A program made the translations under genes and the position numbers. This document shows, piece by piece, positions 1 through 8,794 of a stretch of DNA of 37,312 nt. This DNA is from Natronospirillum sp. (GTDB lineage: Bacteria; Pseudomonadota; Gammaproteobacteria; Pseudomonadales; Natronospirillaceae). The notes under the pieces were generated by a model. The model did no database searches, was not told where the DNA came from, and was given only the letters and a program-made list of their open reading frames with translations. Numbering within the stretch: the first letter of the stretch is position 1; every line of letters starts with the position of its first letter. Location of the stretch: the NCBI RefSeq assembly GCF_022565775.1, contig NZ_JAIUMC010000019.1, forward strand, positions 1 to 37,312, in the 5' to 3' direction.

Positions 1-47
1 GCAGGGATGCACTAATGTCGCGGGCGCATGGATGCGCAGGAGCGACC

Positions 48-63
48 GGGGCCGACAGGCCCC
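48..63 (-). terminator. possible hairpin after the pmbA-like gene
   Basis: Six base pairs, GGGGCC/GGCCCC, close a four-base loop five bases past the pmbA-like stop codon, read on the minus strand. No run of T follows the stem, so this is at best a weak or Rho-assisted terminator, or an mRNA 3'-end stabiliser. The remaining bases to the window edge show no gene. Confidence 0.3.
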
Positions 64-68
64 TTCCG

Positions 69-1400
69 TCAGCCAGAGATGGCGACATCCGCAAAGCGCA
101 GCGTCGGCATGCAGCTGGAACGACCCCAAGTCCAATAGGTCTGCTTGCCGATGGCGTCGATACGCTGCAGCATCTGGTAGAAATTACCCGCTACGGTAAT
201 ACCGCGCACAGGGTGCAGGCGCTGGCCGTCTCGACACAGATAACCACTGGCACCAAAACTGAAGTTGCCCGACAGGGCATTGGCGCCTGAATGAACCCCC
301 TGCAGATCGGTCAGCCAGAGATAGTCTCCGGCCAGCAGTTCGCTGTCATCCGCGGTGCCGGGCAGGATGGCCAGCTGGTGAGTACTCACACCCAGCCCCG
401 ACTTGGGGCCGCGCGTGGCATGACCGGTTGAGCGGGTACCCAGTTCGCGAGCCGTTGCGGAATTGTGAATCAGCGTCTGCAACTGCCCTTGGTCAATCAA
501 TCGGGTTTCTGCGGTGGGTGTGCCCTCGGCATCGAACAGGGCGTAACCGAAACCCTCGGTATTCAGCGGCCGGTCGACCATGGTCAGGCCGGAGACCGCC
601 ACCGGTTTGCCGAGCTTGTCGCGCCACGGGTTCACGCCATCACAGGCCGCTTTGCCGGACAGCGCCAGCCCGAAGGCAGACAACAAATCACTCTGGGTTT
701 CCGGGTCGAAACAGACCGCATAGTGACCACTGGCCACCGGTTTGCCTGACAGCAAAGCAGTCGCCTGGTCATGCGCGCGCTCGATGATCGGCGCTGCATG
801 CACGTCCTCGCCCCGACGGGCAGCCTGGCCCCAGCCGGCCATGGCGGTAGTCTCGCCTTCGGCGGCCAGCGCATAGGCATACAGATAATTCAGCCGCTGG
901 CGACTGGTGGCCCGCAAGCCATGGGTAGAGGCCACGGTGCGCGCGGTCTGCCGCTCGGCAAAGCCATTGTAGGGCACATTGCGAATATGGGGCCGCGCGG
1001 CGAGCGTTGACTCCATGTCGAGCAGCCTTTCGATCCGCTGCTCGGCGGTCATGCTGCTCTGCGGGCAGAGCACGGCGTCATCCGTGTGCAATGTCGCGGA
1101 CAGCTCAGCGATGCGCTCGTGCTCTTCGGTCTTGTTGAAGTGGGCGTTGAGCAGCGCCTGATCCACCAGCCACTGCAGGGCTGTGTCATCATCGGCTTCA
1201 CTGAAGGCAATACCCACCTGGCCGTCGCGAATGACGCGCAGACCGAGCGTGCGGCTGCGGCTGACGGACTGCTCTTCAAGCTGTCCGCTACGCGCCTTGA
1301 GCGACAGGGACTCTTTCTCGTCCACAATCAGGTCGCCGGAGGCACCGGCCTGACGTACTCGATCCAACACCTGTGCAATCATGTCATCCTGTACCGTCAT
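69..1400 (-). CDS. pmbA: TldE/PmbA-family protein, partner of the adjacent TldD
   Basis: This 443-residue protein belongs to the TldD/PmbA family. In Escherichia coli, TldD and TldE (PmbA) form a cytosolic complex that proteolyses unfolded peptides, matures microcin B17 and degrades CcdA; TldE carries no metal site itself. The C-terminal third shows family features: GLGVSTHQLAI, LTDLQGVHSGANALSG, FSFGASGY and VRGITVAGNF. No HExxxH motif is present, as expected for the TldE side. The gene abuts the tldD-like gene, sharing about one base at the stop/start junction, so the two are surely cotranscribed and probably translationally coupled. As I recall the E. coli sequence, its C-terminal motifs differ from these, so this may be a second, divergent pair and not the housekeeping one. 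Family assignment is secure; the substrate is unknown. Confidence 0.88.
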   Translation of the reverse strand: MTVQDDMIAQVLDRVRQAGASGDLIVDEKESLSLKARSGQLEEQSVSRSRTLGLRVIRDGQVGIAFSEADDDTALQWLVDQALLNAHFNKTEEHERIAELSATLHTDDAVLCPQSSMTAEQRIERLLDMESTLAARPHIRNVPYNGFAERQTARTVASTHGLRATSRQRLNYLYAYALAAEGETTAMAGWGQAARRGEDVHAAPIIERAHDQATALLSGKPVASGHYAVCFDPETQSDLLSAFGLALSGKAACDGVNPWRDKLGKPVAVSGLTMVDRPLNTEGFGYALFDAEGTPTAETRLIDQGQLQTLIHNSATARELGTRSTGHATRGPKSGLGVSTHQLAILPGTADDSELLAGDYLWLTDLQGVHSGANALSGNFSFGASGYLCRDGQRLHPVRGITVAGNFYQMLQRIDAIGKQTYWTWGRSSCMPTLRFADVAISG

Positions 1401-2785
1401 CAGGCATTGCCTCCCACCAGGATGTCATCCACTTTTACTGCCGGCTGGCCCACGGTGGTCGGGATGGACCCGCTGACCGAGCCACACATGCCGCAGGCCA
1501 GATCCAGATCCTTGCCGACCATGCTGATCTCCTTCAATACCGACGGGCCGGTGCTGATCAGGGTGGCGGCCTTGACCGGGTAGCGGATCTTGCCGTCTTC
1601 GACGTAGTAGCCCTCGGTCACGGCAAAGTTGAACTCGCCCGTGCCGGGCTGCACCGAACCGCCACCCATGCTGGCGGCATAGATGCCCTTGTCGATCGAG
1701 GCGATCATGTCTTCAAAGTTGTCATGGCCGGCTTCGATAAAGGTATTGCGCATGCGCGAAGCCGGCGCATAGCGATAGCTTTCGCGCCGCCCGGAGCCAG
1801 TGCGTGCAAAGCCCGTCTGCTCGCTGCCCAGCCGGTCGACCATGAAGCTGGTGAGGCGGCCGTCCTTGATCAACTGGGTGCGCTGGGTTTCCATGCCTTC
1901 GTCATCAATATTGATCGAGCCCCAGGCATTGTCGATGGTGCCGTCATCGACGGCGCTGACCACGGGTGAGGCGATCATTTCGCCCATCTGGTCATGAAAA
2001 ACCGACGCCTGCTTCGCCACCGAGGTGGTCTCCAGCAGATGGCCGCAGGCCTCATGGAAAATCACCCCGCCGAAGCCATTGCCGATGACCACCGGCATGC
2101 GGCCGGAGGGGCAGGCCTTGGCGCCCAGGTTGACCCGTGCCTGGCGGGCCGCTTCCTGCCCCAGCAACGCCGGGTCACGCTGCGCATGAACTTCCCAGCC
2201 CAGCATGCCGCCGATGTTGTCGCTGCCGGTGGCCTGCTCCTGACCATCGGCTGCCACTGCCGTCACAGCGACCCGACAATAATGGCGGGTGTCGCGCGTA
2301 TGCAGGCCTTCGGTGTTGAACACCTCGATCTGTTGTTCGCGCTGCAGAATATTGCCAATGGTGCGGGAAATCTGTTTGTCGTCCGCGCGGGCGCTCAGGT
2401 CGGCGCGGCGCAGGAAATCGACTTTCTCAGCCAGTGCCGTATCTTCGCTCAATGGCGTCAGCACCTTGTGCTGTGTCGGCGGTTGCCGGAAATCAAAGGC
2501 CAGGGCAGTACTGACCGGATCGCGTCGGTCGCGCGCCGCCAGCACATCCACAATGCGGCAGAGTGACTCGGCGTCGCGCTGATTGGTATAGCCATACAGC
2601 ACCTGATGGCCGTATACCAAACGCACACCAATGCCGAACTCCAGGCCGGACTGCACATCCTCGACCTGGTCAAGAACCGTGCGCAGGCTCTGGCGCAATT
2701 GGCGTTCAACAAAGAGGTCAGCGAAATTCGCCCCTTGGGCAAGGGCGTGATCGAGCACCCGCCGGGCCGTTGTAACATCCAGCAT
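1400..2785 (-). CDS. tldD: TldD-family metalloprotease subunit
   Basis: This 461-residue protein is slightly shorter than E. coli TldD (about 480). The zinc-site helix HEACGH (HExxxH, residues 244-249) is visible, followed by IDDEGM and GSGRRESYRY. A Cys-containing C-terminal block, ACGMCGSVSGSIP near residue 434, supplies the likely third metal ligand. The family degrades unfolded or ribosomally made peptides as a TldD/TldE heterodimer in the cytosol. The C-terminal block reads MCGSVSG, where the E. coli protein, as I recall it, has VCGKEGQ, so this may be a paralogous clade. The gene follows DUF484 by 26 bases and abuts the pmbA-like gene, making it the fifth gene of the lptM-lysA-dapF run. 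A chromosome-wide check for another tldD/pmbA pair would decide whether this is the only copy. Confidence 0.9.
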   Translation of the reverse strand: MLDVTTARRVLDHALAQGANFADLFVERQLRQSLRTVLDQVEDVQSGLEFGIGVRLVYGHQVLYGYTNQRDAESLCRIVDVLAARDRRDPVSTALAFDFRQPPTQHKVLTPLSEDTALAEKVDFLRRADLSARADDKQISRTIGNILQREQQIEVFNTEGLHTRDTRHYCRVAVTAVAADGQEQATGSDNIGGMLGWEVHAQRDPALLGQEAARQARVNLGAKACPSGRMPVVIGNGFGGVIFHEACGHLLETTSVAKQASVFHDQMGEMIASPVVSAVDDGTIDNAWGSINIDDEGMETQRTQLIKDGRLTSFMVDRLGSEQTGFARTGSGRRESYRYAPASRMRNTFIEAGHDNFEDMIASIDKGIYAASMGGGSVQPGTGEFNFAVTEGYYVEDGKIRYPVKAATLISTGPSVLKEISMVGKDLDLACGMCGSVSGSIPTTVGQPAVKVDDILVGGNA

Positions 2786-2811
2786 GGTGATTCTCCCGCG
2801 ATTGGACTGTG

Positions 2812-3516
2812 TCAGGACAGTACGGAGCGAGCCAGTCTTCCGGTCACTTCCGCCACATGGTTCAGGAAGAGTGTATCCATGCTGGAGCGGAAATACTCGG
2901 AGTCTTCTGCTATCAGCACCATTACTGCAACCAATCGGTCCTGATGCAGCAGGGGTGCGGCCGCCACGGAGCCGGCGACATCAGCGTCATCACCGAGCAG
3001 GCGTGCCGCCACGTCCGGATCAATCGCCCCACACCAGCATTTGTGTTCATCCACCAGTGTCGGCCAGGCCTGCCGGACGGTGTTTTCCGTCATCAACTGG
3101 CTGATCGACCCGGACACATGCAGCCGCTCGTCGAGCGCCAGCAGTTGTACCCGGTCTACGTCAAAGTGCCGGCTGAGCCCCTGGCTCAGCGCCGTGAGCA
3201 CACCGGCCCAGTCGCGGGCATCCAGCAGATGCAGCACCTGAGCCCGCAGCCGCATGAACAGATGATCGTTATCGCGCGCCGTCGCAATCAGATGGTGCAG
3301 CCGCTCGCGCAAACTGCCGGCTTCGCGGCGCAGCACATCGTTCTGCTTTTCCAGCAGCGATACCGCCTGCCCGCTGTGATGGGGAATCCGCATCAGTTTG
3401 AGCAGCGCTTCCCGGCCGGAGAAAAACTCCGGGTGCTGCTCCAGCCAGACCGCCACTTCTTCAGCCGTCAGGCCCTGCGGGTCTTCCTCGTTCAGTGTTG
3501 CATCAACTTTGGTCAT
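2812..3516 (-). CDS. DUF484 family protein
   Basis: This 234-residue soluble protein matches the DUF484 family (E. coli YigA type), which commonly follows dapF in Gammaproteobacteria and has a GAF-like fold of unknown ligand. The N-terminal part contains the conserved VAVWLEQHPEFFSGREALL stretch. The middle (about residues 60-100) looks helical or coiled and rich in Arg and Leu, and the C-terminal two thirds would be the GAF-like domain. I chose the ATG at 3516 because AGGAAG lies eight bases upstream. A GTG two codons earlier would overlap the dapF stop but has a poor spacing. No catalytic residues are recognisable and the function is unknown. In several relatives xerC follows this gene; here a TldD/PmbA pair follows instead. 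Confidence 0.85.
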   Translation of the reverse strand: MTKVDATLNEEDPQGLTAEEVAVWLEQHPEFFSGREALLKLMRIPHHSGQAVSLLEKQNDVLRREAGSLRERLHHLIATARDNDHLFMRLRAQVLHLLDARDWAGVLTALSQGLSRHFDVDRVQLLALDERLHVSGSISQLMTENTVRQAWPTLVDEHKCWCGAIDPDVAARLLGDDADVAGSVAAAPLLHQDRLVAVMVLIAEDSEYFRSSMDTLFLNHVAEVTGRLARSVLS

Positions 3517-3518
3517 GA

Positions 3519-4361
3519 TCACGCTTCCTGGTTGATCTCGCCATCGTATACGAAGCTGGCCGGACCTGTCATGTACACAGGTTGTCCTTCACCCGCCCAG
3601 CTTACTGTCATCTGTCCGCCATTGACCTGCAGGGTCACGGCTTCATCCATAGTACCACGCAGTCGCGCCGCTACCAGCGCCGCGCAGGCGCCACTGCCGC
3701 AGGCCAGTGTTTCGCCTACCCCTCGTTCGAACACACGCAGGCGCGCGAAGGTGGGGTTGTGCACATGCAGAAAGCCCACATTGGCGTGCTCGGGAAAGGC
3801 CTCATGAGATTCCAGAATAGGCCCCAGGTCATGCACCAGGGCATCATCGGGCTCGCGGTCCACCAGCAACACGGCGTGCGGATTGCCCATGGAAACCGGG
3901 GTCAATGACACCGTGCGGCCGTCGGCCAGAGACACGGGCTGTTCCAGTTTGAATTCCGCGGCCTTGAAAGGGACGTCTTCGGGCTGCAGGCGCGGCACGC
4001 CCATATTCACTCGAACCTGTCCATCGGCCAGCATCTGCAGCTCCAGTCGACCCGCTGCCGTTTGTACCGGAATGGTCTCACTGGCGGTCAGACCCTGACG
4101 GCGCACAAAGGCCGCGAAACACCGGGCCCCGTTGCCGCACTGTTCGACTTCGGCACCGTCGGCATTGTAGATACGATAGCGAAAGGCAACATCGGGTGAT
4201 TCGGGGGGCTGTACCAGCAGCAACTGGTCAAACCCGACACCGAATTGCCGGTCGCCCCAGGCGCGCACCTGTTCCCGGGTCAGGGTCACATCCTGTGTCA
4301 CGCCGTCGATGACCATGAAGTCATTGCCCAGGCCATGCATCTTGGTAAAGCGCAGGCGCAT
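3519..4361 (-). CDS. dapF: diaminopimelate epimerase DapF
   Basis: DapF converts LL-diaminopimelate to the meso form, for lysine and peptidoglycan synthesis in the cytosol. The 280-residue length is typical. The N-terminus reads F.KMHGLGNDFMVID. Both active-site cysteines are in their family contexts: EQCGNGARCFA near residue 75 and ETLACGSGACAAL near residue 220. GNPHAV near residue 160 is also conserved. The start overlaps the lysA stop as TGATG, so dapF is translationally coupled to lysA, and the DUF484 gene follows at once. This is a standard housekeeping gene and I see nothing odd in it. Confidence 0.97.
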   Translation of the reverse strand: MRLRFTKMHGLGNDFMVIDGVTQDVTLTREQVRAWGDRQFGVGFDQLLLVQPPESPDVAFRYRIYNADGAEVEQCGNGARCFAAFVRRQGLTASETIPVQTAAGRLELQMLADGQVRVNMGVPRLQPEDVPFKAAEFKLEQPVSLADGRTVSLTPVSMGNPHAVLLVDREPDDALVHDLGPILESHEAFPEHANVGFLHVHNPTFARLRVFERGVGETLACGSGACAALVAARLRGTMDEAVTLQVNGGQMTVSWAGEGQPVYMTGPASFVYDGEINQEA

Positions 4362-5614
4362 CAGGACAGCTCCTGCTCTGCGGCCAGCAGTTCACTAAGC
4401 GTTTCGCGGCGGCGCACCAGGTGCGCCTTGTCGCCGTCCACCATCACTTCGGCCGCCCGAGGCCGGGTGTTGTAATTCGATGACATCACGAAACCATAGG
4501 CGCCGGCCTGCATCACCGCCAGCAGATCACCTTCTGCCAGCACCAGTTCGCGGTCTTTGGCCAGGAAATCTCCGGTCTCGCAGATGGGCCCTACGATGTC
4601 CCAGAGCGCCGGCTTGCCCGGACGCGGCGTAACCGGCACCACGCGCTGCCAGGCGCCATACAGGGCCGGGCGCAGCAGGTCGTTCATGGCACCATCGACC
4701 ACGGCAAAATTTTTCTCTTCACCGGTTTTCAGCAATGACACCCGGGTCAGGAACATACCGGCGTCAGCCACGATGGAGCGTCCGGGCTCGAGGATAAGAT
4801 GCAGGCCCTGAGCGGCCAGCCGGTCATGCACAATGGCAATATACTGTTCGATATCGGGGGGCTGCTCGCCTTCTTCGTAACTGACGCCCAGGCCACCGCC
4901 CATGTCGACGTGGACCAGCTCAATACCCTGGGTACGCAGCCTTCCCACCAGCACCAGCAGGCTGTCGAGTGCTTCCAGAAGAGGTTCAGTCTCGGTCAGC
5001 TGTGACCCGATATGGCAGTCTACACCGACCGGCTCGATAAAGGCCATGTCGCGCGCCTGCAGATAGAAGGTTTCGGCATCCTCCACCGGCACACCGAACT
5101 TGTTGGCCTTCAGGCCGGTCGAGATATAGGGGTGGGTGCGCGCATCCACGTCGGGATTGACGCGCAACGAGACGCGCGCCACGGTTTCGAGCGAAGCGGC
5201 CACGGCCTGCAGTTGCTCGAGTTCACGCAGGGATTCGACATTGAAGCAGTGGATACCCACTTCCAGCGCCCGCTGCATTTCCGCGGGCTGCTTGCCCACG
5301 CCGCTGAACACCACCCGGGCCGGGTCACCACCAGCCGCCAGAACGCGCTCCAGCTCGCCGCCGGATACAATATCGAAACCGGCGCCCTGATCGGCCAGGG
5401 TGCGCAGCACGGCCAGATTGGAATTGGCTTTGACGGCGTAGCAGATCATGTCCTGCTCGGACACGGCCGACTGATACCGCTGGTACTGACTGATCAGCGC
5501 CTGCCTTGAATAGACGTAGAGCGGTGTACCGAAGGTCTCTGCAAGTTGCTCGACGGGCACCTGTTCGGCATGCAGGCAGTTGTTGTCGTGCAGAAAGGGG
5601 ATAAAAGGGGTCAT
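4361..5614 (-). CDS. lysA: diaminopimelate decarboxylase LysA
   Basis: LysA is a PLP enzyme of the alanine-racemase-like fold type III that decarboxylates meso-diaminopimelate to L-lysine, the last step of the pathway. The 417-residue length is normal. Visible motifs in order are YAVKANSN (PLP lysine, about residue 62), HIGSQ (about 200), GGGLGVSYEEG (about 240), EPGRSIVADAG (about 280), CETGDFLA (about 347) with its substrate-binding Cys, and AGAYGFVMSSNYN near the C-terminus. It lies between lptM and dapF in the same orientation and shares the TGATG junction with dapF. Both are diaminopimelate enzymes, which fits joint expression. Confidence 0.97.
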   Translation of the reverse strand: MTPFIPFLHDNNCLHAEQVPVEQLAETFGTPLYVYSRQALISQYQRYQSAVSEQDMICYAVKANSNLAVLRTLADQGAGFDIVSGGELERVLAAGGDPARVVFSGVGKQPAEMQRALEVGIHCFNVESLRELEQLQAVAASLETVARVSLRVNPDVDARTHPYISTGLKANKFGVPVEDAETFYLQARDMAFIEPVGVDCHIGSQLTETEPLLEALDSLLVLVGRLRTQGIELVHVDMGGGLGVSYEEGEQPPDIEQYIAIVHDRLAAQGLHLILEPGRSIVADAGMFLTRVSLLKTGEEKNFAVVDGAMNDLLRPALYGAWQRVVPVTPRPGKPALWDIVGPICETGDFLAKDRELVLAEGDLLAVMQAGAYGFVMSSNYNTRPRAAEVMVDGDKAHLVRRRETLSELLAAEQELS

Positions 5615-5644
5615 GAATGCTGTAGTACCCGGGCGTTTCGCCGT

Positions 5645-5767
5645 TTAATCAATGTCTGTACTGATGAGTGTTCGCGCGTCTTCTTCCGGCAGCGTCAGGT
5701 CCGTCTTGTAGCCGCAGGCGCTCAGCCACAACAGCAGGCAGACCAGGCAGGTGAGACGAAGGATCAT
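5645..5767 (-). CDS. lptM: LptM-like small outer-membrane lipoprotein
   Basis: This 40-residue lipoprotein has a hydrophobic signal peptide and the lipobox LSAC, which puts the acylated Cys at residue 18. The mature part begins CGYKTDLTLPEED, which matches the CGxKGPLxLP start of LptM (formerly YifL). LptM assists disulfide maturation of LptD in the lipopolysaccharide exporter. I chose the ATG at 5767 because GGAG lies about eight bases upstream and the signal peptide starts there; the open frame extends 21 codons further upstream without a better site. The order cyaA, lptM, then a diaminopimelate gene is common in Gammaproteobacteria and supports the call. Confidence 0.85.
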   Translation of the reverse strand: MILRLTCLVCLLLWLSACGYKTDLTLPEEDARTLISTDID

Positions 5768-5834
5768 GAACAGCTCCGGTGAACGCACTTTGAACGCCGC
5801 CAGTATACGTGTTTTGGCCTCGACTCGCATCCGC

Positions 5835-8711
5835 TCAGAGGTAGCGGTTCAGCCGCTGTTCCAGGCGGTGCTTGTAGAGCAGGTAGTGATAGGTCTGGGC
5901 GGTGCCATCAAAGAAATCGGCCAGCAGTTCTTCGGAGAACTGCAGATCATTGATGAAGCAAGGGTAGCGGCTACCCTGCTCTCTCAGTTCAAGCACCCGG
6001 CTGGTGACATGCTGGAACAGATCGGGCCCCAGGCGCAGTGAGCTGTACTCTTCGTGGTCGACATAGACCTGATAGTGCACCTCGTCCTTCCGGTTGCCAT
6101 TGACCATGACCTGTATGCGGCAGGCATCCAGCTCATCGTCCTCCGCGCCCGGCCAGTTGACCAGGCGCGCCGGCTTGCTGGTGGTGGCCGCTTTCACCTC
6201 GAAAAACAGAATGCGGCGCCGGGAGATGATCAATTCAGGGTCGAACTCGGAGGTATCCGACGTCATCTGCTGCAGCTCGACATTGCGCAGAAAGCGATAC
6301 AGGTGATTGAGCAGGTTGCTCACGCCATGGTTGGGAGAGCGGGCATGGAACAGGGTGCCCATTTCATCAGCCACCCAATAGCCGATATGCCGGGTGTCGG
6401 CCTGAAAGCAGACCACGATCTGGCCCGGACGGGCCGACTCGAGAATCAGCTTGAGCGCTGGATGGTGGCGCATGGCGTTGCGATCCAGCACCAGCGGACT
6501 GAAGCGGCTTTGCTGGCGCGCCAGCAGCGGGTAGAGGTTGCGCAGGCCGTCTGCCTGTTCGGTATAGAAGCGGCCGTCTTCGAACTGGCACAGGTGAAAC
6601 GTCTGCTCGATGCGCAGCAGATAACGCTGCGCATCCGCTTCGGCATCATCACGGGCCATGAACACCGACAGCATGTCATTGACCAGCTCCTGGACCCGCT
6701 GCGCGGTCGCGGCGGCCCTGCTCGGGCAGAAGCAGTGGACTTCGATCTCCGGCAACGGCTCATTGCGCTGGCGACGCAACCGGGTAAACAGGGCCTGCAG
6801 CATCTGCACCAGTGAATCGGGGCCCGAATAGCGGGTGCACACAACCTCATGCCAGGAGCTGACCGTCACCATATCCAGCGTGCGCACCAGGTTTTCGCCG
6901 AGCGCGCTGTAGTCCAGCGAATCCACCCGATTGGATATCTTCTGCAACCCGCGCTGCGACAGCGAGGCCATGGGATCTTCCCCGACGTTGACGTAGAGCA
7001 GCACCTTCTGCACGCGTGACGGGCGGCGAAACGCCTGCTGCGGTGCCGGTGGCAGCGGATAGGCCAGGCTGTGGCGCAGGGTGGACATCAGTTCCTTGAC
7101 TTCAAAGTCAGTCAGGTCCGAGCGCTGACTGTAGACCGGCACATGCAGATGCCCGGTCAGCAGACCATTCAGATGACTCCACAACAGCACCTCGAGAAAG
7201 CCGCTGCCCTGCTTCAGAGGCGGGGGGTAGGTGGCGGGCCGAGTGGCCGACAGATCAATATAGGCGGCCCAGAGGTACTGCCCGCGCTCGCGGGCCGGCA
7301 ACTGGTGCAGTGTGATCTTTTCCTGACCCAGATTGGGCACCGCGTGTTCATTGATGATGTCGATCTTGCCCGGCTTGCGGTCAAAACTGGCGTGCAGCTT
7401 GCGACCCAGCACCAGCATGTCCGCCCGCGTCATCACCGACTGGGCGCCCTGCTGCTGGGAGTAGCGGGTCATGTTGCGATAGCTCTGGGTAAACTCGCGC
7501 ATGATGGCCTGGCGTTCTTCCAACGCCTGCTCGATACCCCAGTTCTCGCGCTGGTCCATCAGGGTCAGCGTGCCCGGCTGCCAGTGCCACTCGGTCACCA
7601 GGTCCATCATCAGCGAGCGCCGCCAGTTGGTGCGGCCGCGGCTCTGCGGCCGACTGAGACTCATGCCGGTTTTCTGATACAGGCACTGGCGAATCAGTTC
7701 CAGCCGTTCCGGCTGATCCCTCTCGCGCAGAAACCGCTCCAGTCGCCGATAGAGCATGACGTAGGGGTCCAGTCGATCCAGCGAGGTTTCTTCGTCATGG
7801 ATGCGCTGCTTGAATTCCTGACACAGCATGCCGCGACCGGTGTCATGGTCGTGCAGGTAACACTCCAGCAGCATCAGCTTGAGCAGCGATTTCCAGGGTG
7901 AATCGATGCCCTTGTACAACTGCCACATGGCCGCGCCGAGAAACTCCCCCAGCGGCATCTGGTTGATGCGGCCAAAATCGACCACCGTGTGCTCCGGCAC
8001 CCGACCACTGTCGAACAATGCCCTGACGGCGTCATCATAGCGGTGCTCGAGCTCGGGTGGCACATACCACCAGGCGGGCGTCGCGCCGGCCAGGTAGATG
8101 CCGGTTCGATAGAACTCATCGAGCAGTAGATAGTGCTGGGAGCTGCCGCAGTACTCGCCATTGAGCGTCTCTCGCTCGCCACCGCGGAAACTTTCGGCGT
8201 TCATAAGAAAGAGGTGCAACTCTAGATTGTAGCCCCGCGCCCAGGCCTCGAGGCGCCGGCACTTGTCATCCAGCAGAGCCAGTTGGCCCTCTTCCAGATG
8301 ACTGCGATGGCAGACCCAGAGATCCAGATCACTGCGCACCGACTGGGCCACGCTGCCCGAACTGCCCATGAAGAACAGGGACACAATGGCCGGGTCAGGG
8401 TGGCGGGGTGGGATATGCCCGGAAAACTGCCGACTGTATTGGCGCAGCAGCTTGACGCTGGACGCATCAGGCTCATAACCCTGGATGCCGGACGGGGCGT
8501 CAGCATGGGTGTACCCCGGCAGATTGATGTCATTGACATGCAACAACAGGGGCAATAACGTCAGGCAGCGTTGCTGCTGATACTGCAGACCCTGACGCAC
8601 ACGCTCAAGTCGACCTGACTGCACGGTGAGAAAGCGCTCGCGCAGCGCCAGGACCTTCTTCGGGTCCAGTATCAGGTCATCCGTGGCTGGGGATGTGGGC
8701 TCGGCTGCCAT
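5835..8711 (-). CDS. cyaA: class I adenylate cyclase CyaA
   Basis: This large (about 958-residue) enterobacterial-type adenylate cyclase makes cAMP from ATP in the cytosol. The nucleotidyltransferase motif GSSGS followed by SDLDLWVCH lies at residues 116-135, with catalytic Asp 128 and 130. The C-terminal half should be the regulatory region, which in enteric bacteria responds to the glucose phosphotransferase system. I chose the ATG at 8711. An in-frame TTG four codons upstream (8723) is a real alternative, since E. coli cyaA is known to start with TTG, and neither has a clear Shine-Dalgarno. A possible promoter on the minus strand is TTGTCA (8774-8779) and TATAGA (8753-8758) with a short 15-bp spacer. 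The gene is divergent from gltR. Its product, through Crp, may link to the sugar and glycerol genes here; that is inference. Confidence 0.96.
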   Translation of the reverse strand: MAAEPTSPATDDLILDPKKVLALRERFLTVQSGRLERVRQGLQYQQQRCLTLLPLLLHVNDINLPGYTHADAPSGIQGYEPDASSVKLLRQYSRQFSGHIPPRHPDPAIVSLFFMGSSGSVAQSVRSDLDLWVCHRSHLEEGQLALLDDKCRRLEAWARGYNLELHLFLMNAESFRGGERETLNGEYCGSSQHYLLLDEFYRTGIYLAGATPAWWYVPPELEHRYDDAVRALFDSGRVPEHTVVDFGRINQMPLGEFLGAAMWQLYKGIDSPWKSLLKLMLLECYLHDHDTGRGMLCQEFKQRIHDEETSLDRLDPYVMLYRRLERFLRERDQPERLELIRQCLYQKTGMSLSRPQSRGRTNWRRSLMMDLVTEWHWQPGTLTLMDQRENWGIEQALEERQAIMREFTQSYRNMTRYSQQQGAQSVMTRADMLVLGRKLHASFDRKPGKIDIINEHAVPNLGQEKITLHQLPARERGQYLWAAYIDLSATRPATYPPPLKQGSGFLEVLLWSHLNGLLTGHLHVPVYSQRSDLTDFEVKELMSTLRHSLAYPLPPAPQQAFRRPSRVQKVLLYVNVGEDPMASLSQRGLQKISNRVDSLDYSALGENLVRTLDMVTVSSWHEVVCTRYSGPDSLVQMLQALFTRLRRQRNEPLPEIEVHCFCPSRAAATAQRVQELVNDMLSVFMARDDAEADAQRYLLRIEQTFHLCQFEDGRFYTEQADGLRNLYPLLARQQSRFSPLVLDRNAMRHHPALKLILESARPGQIVVCFQADTRHIGYWVADEMGTLFHARSPNHGVSNLLNHLYRFLRNVELQQMTSDTSEFDPELIISRRRILFFEVKAATTSKPARLVNWPGAEDDELDACRIQVMVNGNRKDEVHYQVYVDHEEYSSLRLGPDLFQHVTSRVLELREQGSRYPCFINDLQFSEELLADFFDGTAQTYHYLLYKHRLEQRLNRYL

Positions 8712-8794
8712 GACGACACACAATCAGTTGATAGGACATTGGTCTCTCTTGTTCTATAGTGTAGCGGCCCATTTGACAACAAAAACCTAAAGCG

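Noticed and set aside
2809..3807. Open frame of 332 codons on the plus strand opposite DUF484 and dapF
   Set aside because: It spans two well-supported genes on the other strand and has no motif or ribosome site.
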